Assembly: GCA_003218515.1 (NCBI GenBank)
Contig: QHNT01000260.1
Span: forward strand, 1-37,829
Direction of reading: 5' to 3'
DNA length: 37,829 nt
Source: Verrucomicrobiota bacterium
Lineage (GTDB): Bacteria; Verrucomicrobiota; Verrucomicrobiia; Limisphaerales; AV2
The translations under genes and the position numbers were made by a program. Below, in pieces: positions 7,230 through 14,750 of this stretch; positions within the stretch are counted from its first letter, which is position 1, and each line of letters opens with the position of its first letter. The notes below the pieces were generated by a model. It was given only the letters and a program-made list of their open reading frames with translations. It was not told the origin of the DNA and did no database searches.

Positions 7230-8282
7230 GTGTGTCGAAACGTCCGCTCCAATCTTCTGGAGAGCTCGGGGAGGGGCCTGGCAACGCGAGTCGCAGGCGC
7301 GATCGGGCTATTGGGCGTCTGCTTGACGGCGTCGCTGGTCACAACAGTAGGAGCGCAAAGCAACGTTGAGTTGGTGGAAGTCCGAAAAATCTGGGACTGG
7401 GCGCCGCACAACGCGTTCACGGACCTCCTTCGGTTCAAGGGCAAATGGTTCTGCGTGTTCCGCGAGGGCAAAGCTCACGTATCACCTGATGGCGCGCTGC
7501 GGGTCATTGCGTCAGAGGATGGCAAAAACTGGACCTCGGCGGCTTGGCTCACTTACCCGCAAGCGGATTTGCGCGACGCCAAGATTACCGTGACCCCGGA
7601 CAATCGCCTAATGTTGAGCGGAGTGGCGGCGTTGCATCAGCCGGCGGAGTTCAAACATCAATCGCTTGCCTGGTTTTCAAAAGAGGGGCGAGGGTGGAGT
7701 GAGCCTGTCAAAATCGGCGACCCAAACATTTGGCTCTGGCGTGTGGCATGGCACAAGAACACGGCTTACGGCATCGGCTACGACACTGCGGCGGAAAAAT
7801 TCGTTCGCCTTTACTCAAGCCGGGACGGACGCCGGTTCGACCCGCTCGTTTCGAGACTCTTCGACGAGGGCCAGCCCAACGAAACTTCCCTGCTCTTCCA
7901 GCCCGACGACACCGCCCTTTGCCTGCTGCGACGCGATGGTAACGCGGCATCGGCGAAACTGGGCACCGCCAGACCGCCTTACACAAATTGGCAGTGGAAA
8001 GACCTCGGTATAAAAATCGGCGGGCCGCACATGATTCGTTTACCCGACGGTCGCATCGTCGCCGCAGTTCGACTTTATGACAATGGCGCGCGGACGTCAT
8101 TGATGTGGCTCGACTCGGACGGCGCCAAACTGACCGAGTTTTTGAAATTGCCGTCCGGCGGGGACACGAGCTATGCGGGATTGGCGTGGCACGAAGGGTT
8201 GCTTTGGGTCAGTTACTATTCATCACACGAGGGCAAGGCCTGCGTTTACCTGGCGAAAGTGAGAATACCGCTGAACCTGTAG
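7230..8282 (+). CDS. Secreted sialidase/BNR-repeat-like protein
   Basis: The 350-residue product resembles exo-sialidase-like six-bladed propellers. After a signal peptide (ATRVAGAIGLLGVCLTASLV, end near VGAQS) come repeated propeller strands: FKGKWFCVFREG, ALRVIASEDGKNWTSAAWL, HQSLAWFSKEGRGWSEPV, FVRLYSSRDGRRFDPLV and IRLPDGRIVAAVRLYDN. SEDGKNW, SKEGRGW and SRDGRRF are Asp-box-like (SxDxGxxW-type). The FREG arginine matches the first arginine of the sialidase triad in place; I cannot assign the whole triad, so activity on sialic acid is not assured. GTG 7230 is chosen because GAGGG at 7217-7221 lies eight bases before it and because it gives a normal signal peptide; ATG 7143 or GTG 7128 are alternatives. 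Confidence in the coding region is high, in the exact start modest. Confidence 0.8.
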   Translation: MCRNVRSNLLESSGRGLATRVAGAIGLLGVCLTASLVTTVGAQSNVELVEVRKIWDWAPHNAFTDLLRFKGKWFCVFREGKAHVSPDGALRVIASEDGKNWTSAAWLTYPQADLRDAKITVTPDNRLMLSGVAALHQPAEFKHQSLAWFSKEGRGWSEPVKIGDPNIWLWRVAWHKNTAYGIGYDTAAEKFVRLYSSRDGRRFDPLVSRLFDEGQPNETSLLFQPDDTALCLLRRDGNAASAKLGTARPPYTNWQWKDLGIKIGGPHMIRLPDGRIVAAVRLYDNGARTSLMWLDSDGAKLTEFLKLPSGGDTSYAGLAWHEGLLWVSYYSSHEGKACVYLAKVRIPLNL

Positions 8283-8616
8283 CGTCGCGCGTCTCCACGC
8301 GAGCGCGCCATGAGGACACCGCACGCTACATCCAGGCCAGGACCCTGCCAGCCGTTCGGTAATGTCCCTATTTGGTGGCGGCGGTGCTGCCGCACCGCCG
8401 TGCGCCGCGGCAGCGGCGCACCCACCGAAAGCAAATTAGGAGACTGCCAGCCGTTCGGCCTGTTGCGTTTTGTCGCGCTGCGGTCTATTTTTGGGCGAAG
8501 CCAACAGGCGGGAACGCAAACGCGCTAAAGGTTTGCTTCCTGCCGCGACACTCAGGTTCCGCGGGCGAACGTTCTGGAACCTCGCGGAGCGGACAACAAT
8601 AAACCAAAGGCCCGTC
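8283..8616. other. 334-bp gap with GC-rich repeats
   Basis: The gap holds a short palindrome-like stretch (8279-8329, starting GTAGCGTCGCGCG and ending ACGCTAC) and the direct-repeat-flanked GC-rich hairpin at 8345-8458. From 8460 to 8616 I see nothing recognisable; it presumably contains the promoter of the DoxX-like gene. Confidence 0.45.
8345..8458. repeat. 15-bp direct repeats flanking a GC-rich hairpin
   Basis: CTGCCAGCCGTTCGG occurs exactly at 8345-8359 and again at 8444-8458. Between them lies a strong imperfect inverted repeat (TTTGGTGGCGGCGGTGCTGC against a right arm that reversed reads TTTCGGTGGGTGCGCCGCTG). This is the arrangement of an inserted hairpin element with a duplicated flank, or of slipped duplication. 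Confidence 0.6.
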
Positions 8617-9084
8617 ATGAAAAACATCAACGACTGCAGACGGTGGATTGAATCGCACATGGACATCGTCATTGATCTGGTCCGCATGTATCTGGGAGTC
8701 GGGTTGTTCGTCAAAGGGATTTACTTCCTGATGCATCAGGGGGAACTGAAAAAACTGCTGGAGGGAGCGGATAACCTGGCGTTCGGGCAGGGCGCGGTGG
8801 CGCATTATATTATCCCGGTCCATCTGGTGGGCGGACTGTTGCTGGCCATCGGTCTTTTGACCCGGCTGGCGGCATTGGCCCAGATACCGATTCTGATCGG
8901 CGCAATCTTCTACATCTGGCTGCCGGAGGTGCTGGTCTTCGAACAGCGGCAGAATCTGGAGTTTTCCGCACTCGTGCTGTTTTTGCTGACGCTGATCTTC
9001 GTTTACGGCGCAGGCCGCTTTTCGGTGGATTACCTGATCACCAGGAAGGAAAGTCGTCAGCCCCAGGCGCACTCACCGGCATGA
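8617..9084 (+). CDS. DoxX-like integral membrane protein
   Basis: The 155-residue product has four hydrophobic segments in the pattern of the DoxX/DoxD-like superfamily: LVRMYLGVGLFVKGIYFLM, YIIPVHLVGGLLLAIGLLT, LAALAQIPILIGAIFYIWL, and FSALVLFLLTLIFVYGAG. The loop after segment two (GLLTRLAALAQIPILIGAI) is typical for the family. DoxX proteins are inner-membrane proteins often linked with oxidative stress or quinone-dependent oxidation; no partner gene such as sseA or doxA is adjacent, so a specific role is not supported. The ATG at 8617 is chosen because upstream codons in the open frame are not membrane-like and overlap repeat sequence. A composite repeat unit follows the gene. Confidence 0.85.
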   Translation: MKNINDCRRWIESHMDIVIDLVRMYLGVGLFVKGIYFLMHQGELKKLLEGADNLAFGQGAVAHYIIPVHLVGGLLLAIGLLTRLAALAQIPILIGAIFYIWLPEVLVFEQRQNLEFSALVLFLLTLIFVYGAGRFSVDYLITRKESRQPQAHSPA

Positions 9085-9143
9085 CCCGCCACGCGGGGCG
9101 GACGGGCGATGATTTCTGTCGCCGCACGCTGACGCGTCCTTCC

Positions 9144-9274
9144 CCATGAACCTCGTAGCCGCCGACGTGAGTCGGCGCACTTGTTTGCTTTCCACGCAAA
9201 GGATCAGCGCCGACTCACGTCGGCGGCTACGGTTTAGGGGGTTCAACGCGCGAATCGTTTCGGGGAAATCTCTC
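9144..9274. repeat. Composite repeat unit 4: conserved head and tail around a GTAGCCGCCGACGT palindrome
   Basis: Head CCATGAACC lies at 9144-9152. The inner palindrome is perfect over 24 bases (arms 9155-9178 and 9207-9230, beginning GTAGCCGCCGACGTGAGTC) with a 28-base loop. The outer partner is GGTTTA at 9231-9236. The tail is TTCAACGCGCGAA (9242-9254), three variable bases, and TTTCGGGGAAATCTCTC (9258-9274). Head and tail match units 1 and 3 some 5 kb away while the inner palindrome belongs to the family seen alone at 1248-1319. Confidence 0.85.
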
Positions 9275-9439
9275 GCCATCGCAAAGGGAGAGACGGGCTG
9301 AGGGGACCCGCAGCCTTTCGGAAATGATTTCCGGCAACCGCTCTGCTAATGACAGCCGGTGTCACGGCTGTTCCACCCGTAAATGACTTCTCACGGCAAA
9401 GACCTTGTTATCGCCTGAAAATCCGATACAGTCCGCCGC
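9275..9439. other. Leader region of the sugar dehydrogenase gene
   Basis: No gene or strong hairpin is seen. The piece GACAGCCGGTGTCACGGCTGTTCC (9352-9375) holds a small imperfect stem (ACAGCCG/CGGCTGT, loop TGTCA). A role in regulation is only possible. Confidence 0.3.
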
Positions 9440-10774
9440 GTGAAAATCAAATCTTTTGCCAACGCACACATTTTGTTCATTTCGAGCTGCCTTCTGGCCC
9501 TCGCGACCAGGCCTGCGTTTGCTGCCGATGGAAAATCCGGTATTGGTCTCAAATTGATCGCCGAGGGTTTCACTTCACCCACGACGCTTATCCCGCTGGA
9601 CGATGGTTCGGGGCGGTTGCTCGTGGCCGATCAAATCGGGATCATTTACGTGCTGACAAAGGACGGCATCAAAGCGGAGCAACCGTTCTTTGACGTGCGC
9701 AGCCGACTGACCAAACTGATCGAAGGTTTTGACGAACGCGGCCTGCTCGGCCTGGCGCTGCATCCGGCTTTCAAAGAAAACCGGAAAGTTTATCTGGAAT
9801 ACAGCGCGCCGCGCCGCGACAGCGCGCCGTCAGACTGGGACAGCACGCTGCACGTGTCCGAGTTCAAAGTCTCCGAAGCTGATCCAGCGCGCGTCGAGCC
9901 CTCGTCGGAGCGCGTGTTGCTGGAGATCGACAAGCCTTGGTTCAACCACAACGCGGGCTGCCTCGCCTTCGGGCCGGATGGCTATCTTTATATCTCCGTC
10001 GGCGATGGCGGCAACGCGAACGACGAAGGCCGGGGCCATTCGCCGCAAGGCAACGGCCAGGACACGACCGTGTTGCTTGGCAAAATCCTGCGCATCGACG
10101 TGGACAAGGGAAATCCTTGCGCGTTTCCGTCGGACAATCCTTTCGCCGACGGCAAGAAAGGCCGCCCGGAAATTTTTGCCTACGGAATGCGCAACGCCTG
10201 GCGCATTTCGTTCGACCGCGGCGGCAACCACGAGCTGTTCGCCGGGGACGTCGGCCAGACGATGTTTGAAGAAGTGGATATCATCGTGAAGGGCGGCAAT
10301 TACGGTTGGAACATTCGCGAAGGGTTTCATTGCTTCAATCCAAAGGACGCGCTGCACCCACCCGAGAATTGCCCGAAGGTCGGCGCGCTTGGCGAACCGC
10401 TGCTCGATCCGATTCTGGAATACAAAAATATCAATGGCCAGCGCAAAGACCCGGAGGCGCGCGGCATCAGCGTCACCGGCGGCTACGTCTATCGCGGCAA
10501 GGCGCTGCCGCAACTGGAAGGCAAATACGTCTTCGCCGACTGGTCGCGCAATTTCGTGTTGCCGGACGGAGCGCTGTTCGTCGCGACACGGCCCAACTCG
10601 CCCGGCGAAAAAAAATGGACGATGGAACCGCTCGAACTGGTGTCACCGAAAAAAGTCGGCGCCTTCATCGTTTCATTTGGTCAGGACGCCGACGGCGAAC
10701 TTTACGTTTTGACAAATGGCCGAAACCTGATTACCGGCAGCACAGGAAAAGTTTACAAACTGGTACCGATGTAA
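9440..10774 (+). CDS. Secreted PQQ-dependent sugar dehydrogenase-like protein
   Basis: The 444-residue product belongs to the soluble glucose/sorbosone dehydrogenase beta-propeller family, whose members oxidise aldoses with pyrroloquinoline quinone in the periplasm. A signal peptide is seen (ISSCLLALATRPAFAADG). Family landmarks are TSPTTLIPLDDGSGRLLVAD, RGLLGLALHPAFKENRKVYL with the conserved histidine, the calcium/PQQ region HNAGCLAFGPDGYLYISVGD followed by GGNANDEG, GKILRIDVDKGNP, YGMRNAWRISFD and GYVYRGKALPQLEGKYVFAD. The start is the GTG at 9440; the next in-frame ATG would remove the signal peptide. No PQQ synthesis genes are in the window, so the cofactor would come from elsewhere. The downstream gene at 10795 is broken. 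Confidence 0.88.
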   Translation: MKIKSFANAHILFISSCLLALATRPAFAADGKSGIGLKLIAEGFTSPTTLIPLDDGSGRLLVADQIGIIYVLTKDGIKAEQPFFDVRSRLTKLIEGFDERGLLGLALHPAFKENRKVYLEYSAPRRDSAPSDWDSTLHVSEFKVSEADPARVEPSSERVLLEIDKPWFNHNAGCLAFGPDGYLYISVGDGGNANDEGRGHSPQGNGQDTTVLLGKILRIDVDKGNPCAFPSDNPFADGKKGRPEIFAYGMRNAWRISFDRGGNHELFAGDVGQTMFEEVDIIVKGGNYGWNIREGFHCFNPKDALHPPENCPKVGALGEPLLDPILEYKNINGQRKDPEARGISVTGGYVYRGKALPQLEGKYVFADWSRNFVLPDGALFVATRPNSPGEKKWTMEPLELVSPKKVGAFIVSFGQDADGELYVLTNGRNLITGSTGKVYKLVPM

Positions 10775-10794
10775 ATTCCAACGAAAGGCCAATT

Positions 10795-11369
10795 ATGTGT
10801 TGTTTCTCCCGTCCAGTTCAGCACGTCAGCGCGACTAACATCTTCGCGCGCCCGGACAAAGACGGCCGCCAGTTCCTGGTTTAGACTTATCGGCAAAGAC
10901 AAAGTTGGAGGTCGTTCAAGTCGGCAACTTTGAAGCCTCGTACGTTCCCACCGTGAACGATTTCTCGCGCCTCGATGAACGCTTCCGCCTGCCTCCCGGC
11001 ACGTGGAACAAGCTGCCCGCTTATCGCAGCTACGGCTTCGCCGTGTTCAAACTGAAATCCGGCGCAGCAACGATTCATCCGATGGCCTTTTCGTTTCCGC
11101 GCGCCGAAACATCTTCTCTGTTCTTCCCAACGGTCCACATTCACGATGGCCAGGTTCATCCGAAGGCCGAGTTCGATCACACGCTCTATTGCCAGAGTGG
11201 CGCCGACGAAGAATTTGCCCTGAATCGCTGGACTGAGTCCGAGCGGCCGGCCAATGCCTTCGTGGCGATAGGGAAGACGAACGGTTTGGTGGACGGTGAA
11301 CGGCACTGCTACATGAGGGGACTTCAGGGCAAGCTGGCCAACCTGGATACGTTTCTCAAGCGAGTCTGA
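10795..11369 (+). pseudogene. Remnant of a conserved 'MCCFS' family gene with an internal deletion
   Basis: The reading frame from ATG 10795 gives 29 residues (MCCFSRPVQHVSATNIFARP, then DKDGRQFLV) and stops at 10882. A different frame, open from about 10872, gives a long conserved ending: LDLSAKTKLEVVQVGNFEAS, TVNDFSRLDERFRLP, YRSYGFAVFKLKSG, SLFFPTVHIHDGQVHPKAE, FDHTLYCQ, to 11369. From memory, intact relatives of unknown function are about 230-250 residues with both parts joined by a middle that is missing here. So roughly 60-70 codons have been lost near 10875-10884 with a change of frame. The second part could be started at TTG 10905, but it would lack the conserved start. The stop at 11369 is three bases from the end of the opposing gene at 11373. 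Confidence 0.7.
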
Positions 11370-11372
11370 CCG

Positions 11373-12170
11373 CTATCTGGCTGGCACGAGGAGCGCGAGA
11401 CATTTGCACGCGCCGCCGGCCTTGATGAACTCGTTCATCGGCAATTCATGGGTGCGATAGCCCGCTTTGTCGAGTAAACGGCAGAGCCCTGGACAACCGG
11501 CCGGCAACACAATGTCGCGCTCCAACACGATCGCGTTGCAGGCAAAGTGAACCGCTTCCTCGCGCGCAACTTCGATCAATGACGCGCAATGTTCACGAAT
11601 GGCGCGCTGGCCGTATCCATCGAACGCCTCCGGAAACCAGATCGCGCTGCCATCCGGCAACGGGCAGAAGCAAGTGTCGAGATGATAAAAGCGCTCGTCC
11701 ACCAGTTCGACCGAAACCACGAGGTTGTGCAACAACTCGGTCAGGAACAGGTGCGATTGGATGTCCGAGCGAAACCGGTAACCGCAAAACAAAACGTCAC
11801 CGCAAAAGAGCCCGTCGCCTTCACCTTCAAAAATGAGCTTGGGCGGCAGCTTCACTACTTCGAACCCGTGCTCGGCAAACCAACGCTCGAAATGGCCTTC
11901 TTCGCCCCTCCGTTCCTTGTGCCGGAAGCTGCTGAGAATGAATCGCCGGCCGATCACCAACCCTGCGTTCGCGGTAAACACCAGGTCCGGCAAACCCGGC
12001 TGGGGCGCCAGCAGATCGATTTGGCAACCGAGCGTTCTGAGTGTGTCGCACAACGCCTTCCACTGGACACACGCCAGCCCTGGTTCTGCATTCCGCGTGC
12101 GGCGCATCCAGGGATTGATCTCGTATTCAATGCCGTAGTAATCAGGCGGGCAGAGCAGCAACCGGCGCAT
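11373..12170 (-). CDS. Amidinotransferase-family hydrolase, probable arginine dihydrolase
   Basis: The 265-residue cytoplasmic product has the guanidino-group-modifying (GME) fold shared by DDAH, arginine deiminase and the cyanobacterial arginine dihydrolase ArgZ/AgrE. Visible catalytic elements are PDLVFTANAGLV (N68), FEGEGDGLF (E115-D119), the histidine in FYHLDTCFCPL (H163) and the C-terminal nucleophile in KAGGACKCLALL (C257). An Asn in the TANAG position is, as I recall, what separates ArgZ-type dihydrolases (arginine to ornithine, 2 NH3 and CO2) from DDAH-type enzymes. It overlaps by 29 bases the upstream gene at 12142-13407, whose product matches the ornithine cyclodeaminase half of AgrE, which supports arginine as substrate. 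Start ATG 12170 has a near-perfect ribosome binding site. DDAH activity remains the alternative. Confidence 0.87.
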   Translation of the reverse strand: MRRLLLCPPDYYGIEYEINPWMRRTRNAEPGLACVQWKALCDTLRTLGCQIDLLAPQPGLPDLVFTANAGLVIGRRFILSSFRHKERRGEEGHFERWFAEHGFEVVKLPPKLIFEGEGDGLFCGDVLFCGYRFRSDIQSHLFLTELLHNLVVSVELVDERFYHLDTCFCPLPDGSAIWFPEAFDGYGQRAIREHCASLIEVAREEAVHFACNAIVLERDIVLPAGCPGLCRLLDKAGYRTHELPMNEFIKAGGACKCLALLVPAR

Positions 12171-13407
12171 CGGCTTTCACCTCCTTCACAGGACCCCCGA
12201 CAAATCCGGTCAGCTCGCGCAGGAACGGCTCCAGATCAGTGACCAGGCCGATTGCCTGAAACGTCCCGCGATCAGCCAGCTTGGTGACGACCGACGGGTT
12301 GATGTCAACGCAGATCGTTTTGACGGACGCCGGCAGCATGTTCCCTACGGCGATAGAGTGCAGCATCGTGCCCATCATCAGCGCGTGGGTCACGCCGACA
12401 AGCTGCGAACGCATCGCCCGCTGCGCTTCCAGGGCGTCGGTAATAACTTCCGGCAGTGGACCGTCGTCGCGAATCGACCCCGCGAGGACGAAACCGGTCT
12501 TCTGGCGCACACATTGGTACATCACGCCCTGGCGGAGGACGCCTTTGGCCACGGCCGCCGTGATACCGCCGGCCGCGCGGATCGTATTGATCGCGCGCAT
12601 GTGGTTCTCGTGGCCTTCCTCGGCCACCGCCCCTTCGCGCAGATAAACGCCGAGCGACGTGCCATAGAGCGCGTGCTCAATGTCGTGCGCGGCGAGCGCG
12701 TTGCCGGCAAAGAGCAGGTCCACGTAACCCCATCCGATCAATTTCTCCAGATGCTCTCCGGCGCCGGTGTGAACGATGGCCGGCCCGCCGACGACCAGGA
12801 CTTTTCCACCGGCCCGTTTTGCCTTGCGAAACTCTTCCGCCATCTCGCGAATGACTGCGCTCTTGGGTTTCTCGCTCGAGATGTTGCTCGCCATGAACTC
12901 GAACGCATCGGTCCTTGCGGTGGAACGCTGATGGGGAACAACGCGGACACCGCGGTGACCAACGACAAATTCCATCCCCTTCCGAACGTCACAAAACTTC
13001 AGGGCGGTGGCAGTCTGCGGCCCGCGGTCAACGGCGATTCCACTGTCCATCATCGCGGGCCGGACCTCGACCCATCGCCCATCGAAATGGATGAAGGTCT
13101 GCTGGTTGGTCGTGACGTAGAAGTCCTCCGGAAAAACGCCGTCAGCCGGAGCCGGAGCAAGCTGAACGTCAGCCTCACAAACCAGCTCGGCGCCGTGCAG
13201 ACGCAGCCGGCGGACGAGGTCATCCATGATTTCAGGTGACGCGCCGGAGACCTCGATGCGGGCAAAGCTCGGATCGGTCCGCTCCTGGCCGATCCGTATC
13301 TCCAGGATCCTGAAGTTGCCGCCGCGACCGAGAATTTCGTCGAGCACCTTCGGCAGAATCAACGAATCAATGATGTGCCCGCGCAGTTCAATTTGTTCGG
13401 AAAACAT
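12142..13407 (-). CDS. TIGR00300/LOR-SDH family protein, probable ornithine cyclodeaminase
   Basis: The 421-residue product is the stand-alone form of the LOR/SDH-homology protein that makes up the C-terminal part of cyanobacterial AgrE/ArgZ, where it converts ornithine to proline and ammonia with NAD. Seen here: an N-terminal domain starting MFSEQIELRGHIIDSLILPK with LEIRIGQERTDPSFARIEV, the middle FYVTTNQQTFIHFDGRW and a C-terminal part with VLVVGGPAIVHTGAG (dinucleotide-binding-like), LFAGNALAAHDIEHALYGTS, GHENHMRAINTIRAAGG and VGVTHALMMGTMLHSIAVGN. The ATG at 13407 has AAGGTAA shortly before it. It forms a two-gene unit with the probable arginine dihydrolase downstream. It is not the mu-crystallin-type ornithine cyclodeaminase, which is an unrelated shorter family. 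Confidence 0.88.
   Translation of the reverse strand: MFSEQIELRGHIIDSLILPKVLDEILGRGGNFRILEIRIGQERTDPSFARIEVSGASPEIMDDLVRRLRLHGAELVCEADVQLAPAPADGVFPEDFYVTTNQQTFIHFDGRWVEVRPAMMDSGIAVDRGPQTATALKFCDVRKGMEFVVGHRGVRVVPHQRSTARTDAFEFMASNISSEKPKSAVIREMAEEFRKAKRAGGKVLVVGGPAIVHTGAGEHLEKLIGWGYVDLLFAGNALAAHDIEHALYGTSLGVYLREGAVAEEGHENHMRAINTIRAAGGITAAVAKGVLRQGVMYQCVRQKTGFVLAGSIRDDGPLPEVITDALEAQRAMRSQLVGVTHALMMGTMLHSIAVGNMLPASVKTICVDINPSVVTKLADRGTFQAIGLVTDLEPFLRELTGFVGGPVKEVKADAPVAALPA
12177..12186 (-). promoter_or_regulatory. Strong Shine-Dalgarno inside the upstream gene
   Basis: On the minus strand AAGGAGGTGA lies six bases before the ATG at 12170, inside the last codons of the preceding gene. It fixes the start and implies translational coupling of the two genes. 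Confidence 0.85.
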
Positions 13408-13563
13408 AACCGTTTACCTTCTTGCTCGCGAGTTCGTGGCTGGTCTGGTTTTGATTTGGAGCACCCATAGGCGCCTGGCTGGCTGCCTCAATCTAGCCCA
13501 GGAGTCCGGTTTTTCCACCCGCCCTCTCACCAAGCGCCCTGGGGGATGCGTTACGAATCAGGT

Positions 13564-13899
13564 TCAAAGCCAACAGATGGCCAGGCCGATCAGGCCGGAT
13601 AGCCAGACCGCAAGGAACCCGGCCGTTTCCCAAAACACGCCGCGCCGATACTCGGTGGACAATAGCGCGATCAAGAGATGACGTTCCGCGGTCGGTCTGA
13701 CCGTGTTGGACCCGTCGATCAAAACCACATTCCACCTCGGCCTCTGTCGCCGCGAAGCTGCGGTCCTCCCAACCGCAAGTCGGCGACGAACAACGATTGG
13801 TCCGGAGGACAACCCCCTCCCGACAACACCGGCGACGGCCGGCGCTGATGCTGTGTGGTCCGCGTTGACGCAGGACGGTCGTGAGTTGCGGGTTTTCAT
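13564..13899 (-). CDS. Small hypothetical protein with a C-terminal membrane segment
   Basis: The 111-residue product begins MKTRNSRPSCVNADHTASAP and ends with a single hydrophobic stretch (ETAGFLAVWLSGLIGLAICW), preceded by TAERHLLIALLSTEYRRGVF. The N-terminal half is rich in arginine, serine and alanine and looks unstructured. ATG 13899 is preceded by GAGAG within a good distance; an upstream extension to 13971 is open but crosses the probable operator. It is divergent from the CGNR regulator at 14045, so the regulator may control it. I do not recognise the family, and the opposing frame (13703-13948) has no features, so this strand is preferred. Confidence 0.55.
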   Translation of the reverse strand: MKTRNSRPSCVNADHTASAPAVAGVVGRGLSSGPIVVRRRLAVGRTAASRRQRPRWNVVLIDGSNTVRPTAERHLLIALLSTEYRRGVFWETAGFLAVWLSGLIGLAICWL

Positions 13900-13954
13900 G
13901 GGAGACTCTCTTTCGTTTAGGGTTGAAGCGTTCACTGAGCAGGGATAGAGCCGC

Positions 13955-14036
13955 GTAACTTTCAAAATCAATTTAGAAGGTTACATAGAGGTTTTCCTGT
14001 AACTTGTCAAACTCTATTTTGCAGGTTACAGATAGG
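13955..14036. promoter_or_regulatory. Two tandem palindromic modules, probable operator
   Basis: Module A (13955-13991) runs from GTAACTTTCAAAAT to AAGGTTACATAGAGG; module B (13999-14036) runs from GTAACTTGTCAAA to GCAGGTTACAGATAGG. Within each, the left half and the reverse complement of the right half agree (GTAACTTTCAAAA with GTAACCTTCTAAA; GTAACTTGTCAAA with GTAACCTGCAAAA), giving a half-site close to GTAACYT followed by AAA. The modules are 44 bases apart, or about four helical turns. They fill the AT-rich gap between the divergent genes at 13899 and 14045, and the second ends at the ribosome binding site AGGTGA. Binding by the adjacent CGNR protein is inference. Confidence 0.65.
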
Positions 14037-14044
14037 TGACCTTT

Positions 14045-14692
14045 ATGGGCACCGCCGCCAACACCGCCAGTTCCCAGAAGAAGTTCGAGTTCGTCGGGGG
14101 CGACCTGTGCCTCGATTTCACGAATACCATGGGCGGAAAGCGTGGCGTGGCGCCGCGCGAATATTTGAATTCATACGCCGACTTCGTCTCCTGGTGCCGG
14201 CAAGCGGGTTTGCTCGACAGTTCAAAGGCCCAGGCCCTGGCTCGCCTCGCGGCGCGTCGTGTCCAAGATTCGGCTGCGGCGTTGCGACGCGCCATCGCCT
14301 TGAGAGAAACGATCTATCGCATCTTTGGCGCGTTGGCGTCAGACGAGCCACCCCAGGCTTCCGACCTGGACCAATTGAACGCCCACCTCTCGTCCAGCCT
14401 CGGACGTTTGCGCCTGGTCCGGAGCAGGAAAGGGTTCACCTGGTCGTGGGCCGAACAGGACGAATCCCTCGACCAGCCGCTCGGCCCGATCGCCCGTTCG
14501 GCCGCGGACTTGTTGACCTCCCCTCACCTGCTGGAGCGCGTGCGGCAGTGTGAAGGCGACACCTGCGGTTGGCTTTTCGTGGACTCAACGAAGAATCACA
14601 GCCGGCGCTGGTGCGTGATGAGCGACTGCGGCAACGTGGCGAAGGTCCGCCGCTTCCGGCTGAAGCAACGGCGGGCGCGGTCAAGAAAATGA
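14045..14692 (+). CDS. CGNR zinc-finger transcriptional regulator with ABATE domain
   Basis: The 215-residue product has the N-terminal ABATE domain (FEFVGGDLCLDFTNTMGGKR near residues 15-35, LRRAIALRETIYRIFGALA further on) and a C-terminal CGNR zinc finger: CGWLFVDSTKNHSRRWC followed by VMSDCGNVAKVRRF, with four zinc-ligand cysteines in the pattern C..C..C..C (the first in QCEGDTCGW). The family is thought to comprise ligand- or stress-responsive DNA-binding regulators. ATG 14045 is chosen since AGGTGA lies five bases before it; GTG 14036 is in frame but overlaps that site. Two palindromic modules immediately upstream suggest autoregulation and control of the divergent gene at 13899. The esterase gene at 14751 follows on the same strand 58 bases later and might be in the same unit. 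Confidence 0.88.
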   Translation: MGTAANTASSQKKFEFVGGDLCLDFTNTMGGKRGVAPREYLNSYADFVSWCRQAGLLDSSKAQALARLAARRVQDSAAALRRAIALRETIYRIFGALASDEPPQASDLDQLNAHLSSSLGRLRLVRSRKGFTWSWAEQDESLDQPLGPIARSAADLLTSPHLLERVRQCEGDTCGWLFVDSTKNHSRRWCVMSDCGNVAKVRRFRLKQRRARSRK

Positions 14693-14750
14693 TGCCCCTG
14701 ATAAAACTTGCCGCCGGTGTCCTTCTGCTCAACAGTTCCAGCGTAATCCC

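Noticed and set aside
13703-13948. 81-codon plus-strand frame opposite the small membrane protein
   Set aside because: It covers the start of the minus-strand gene and has no membrane segment or motif; the minus-strand reading has a ribosome binding site and a membrane anchor.
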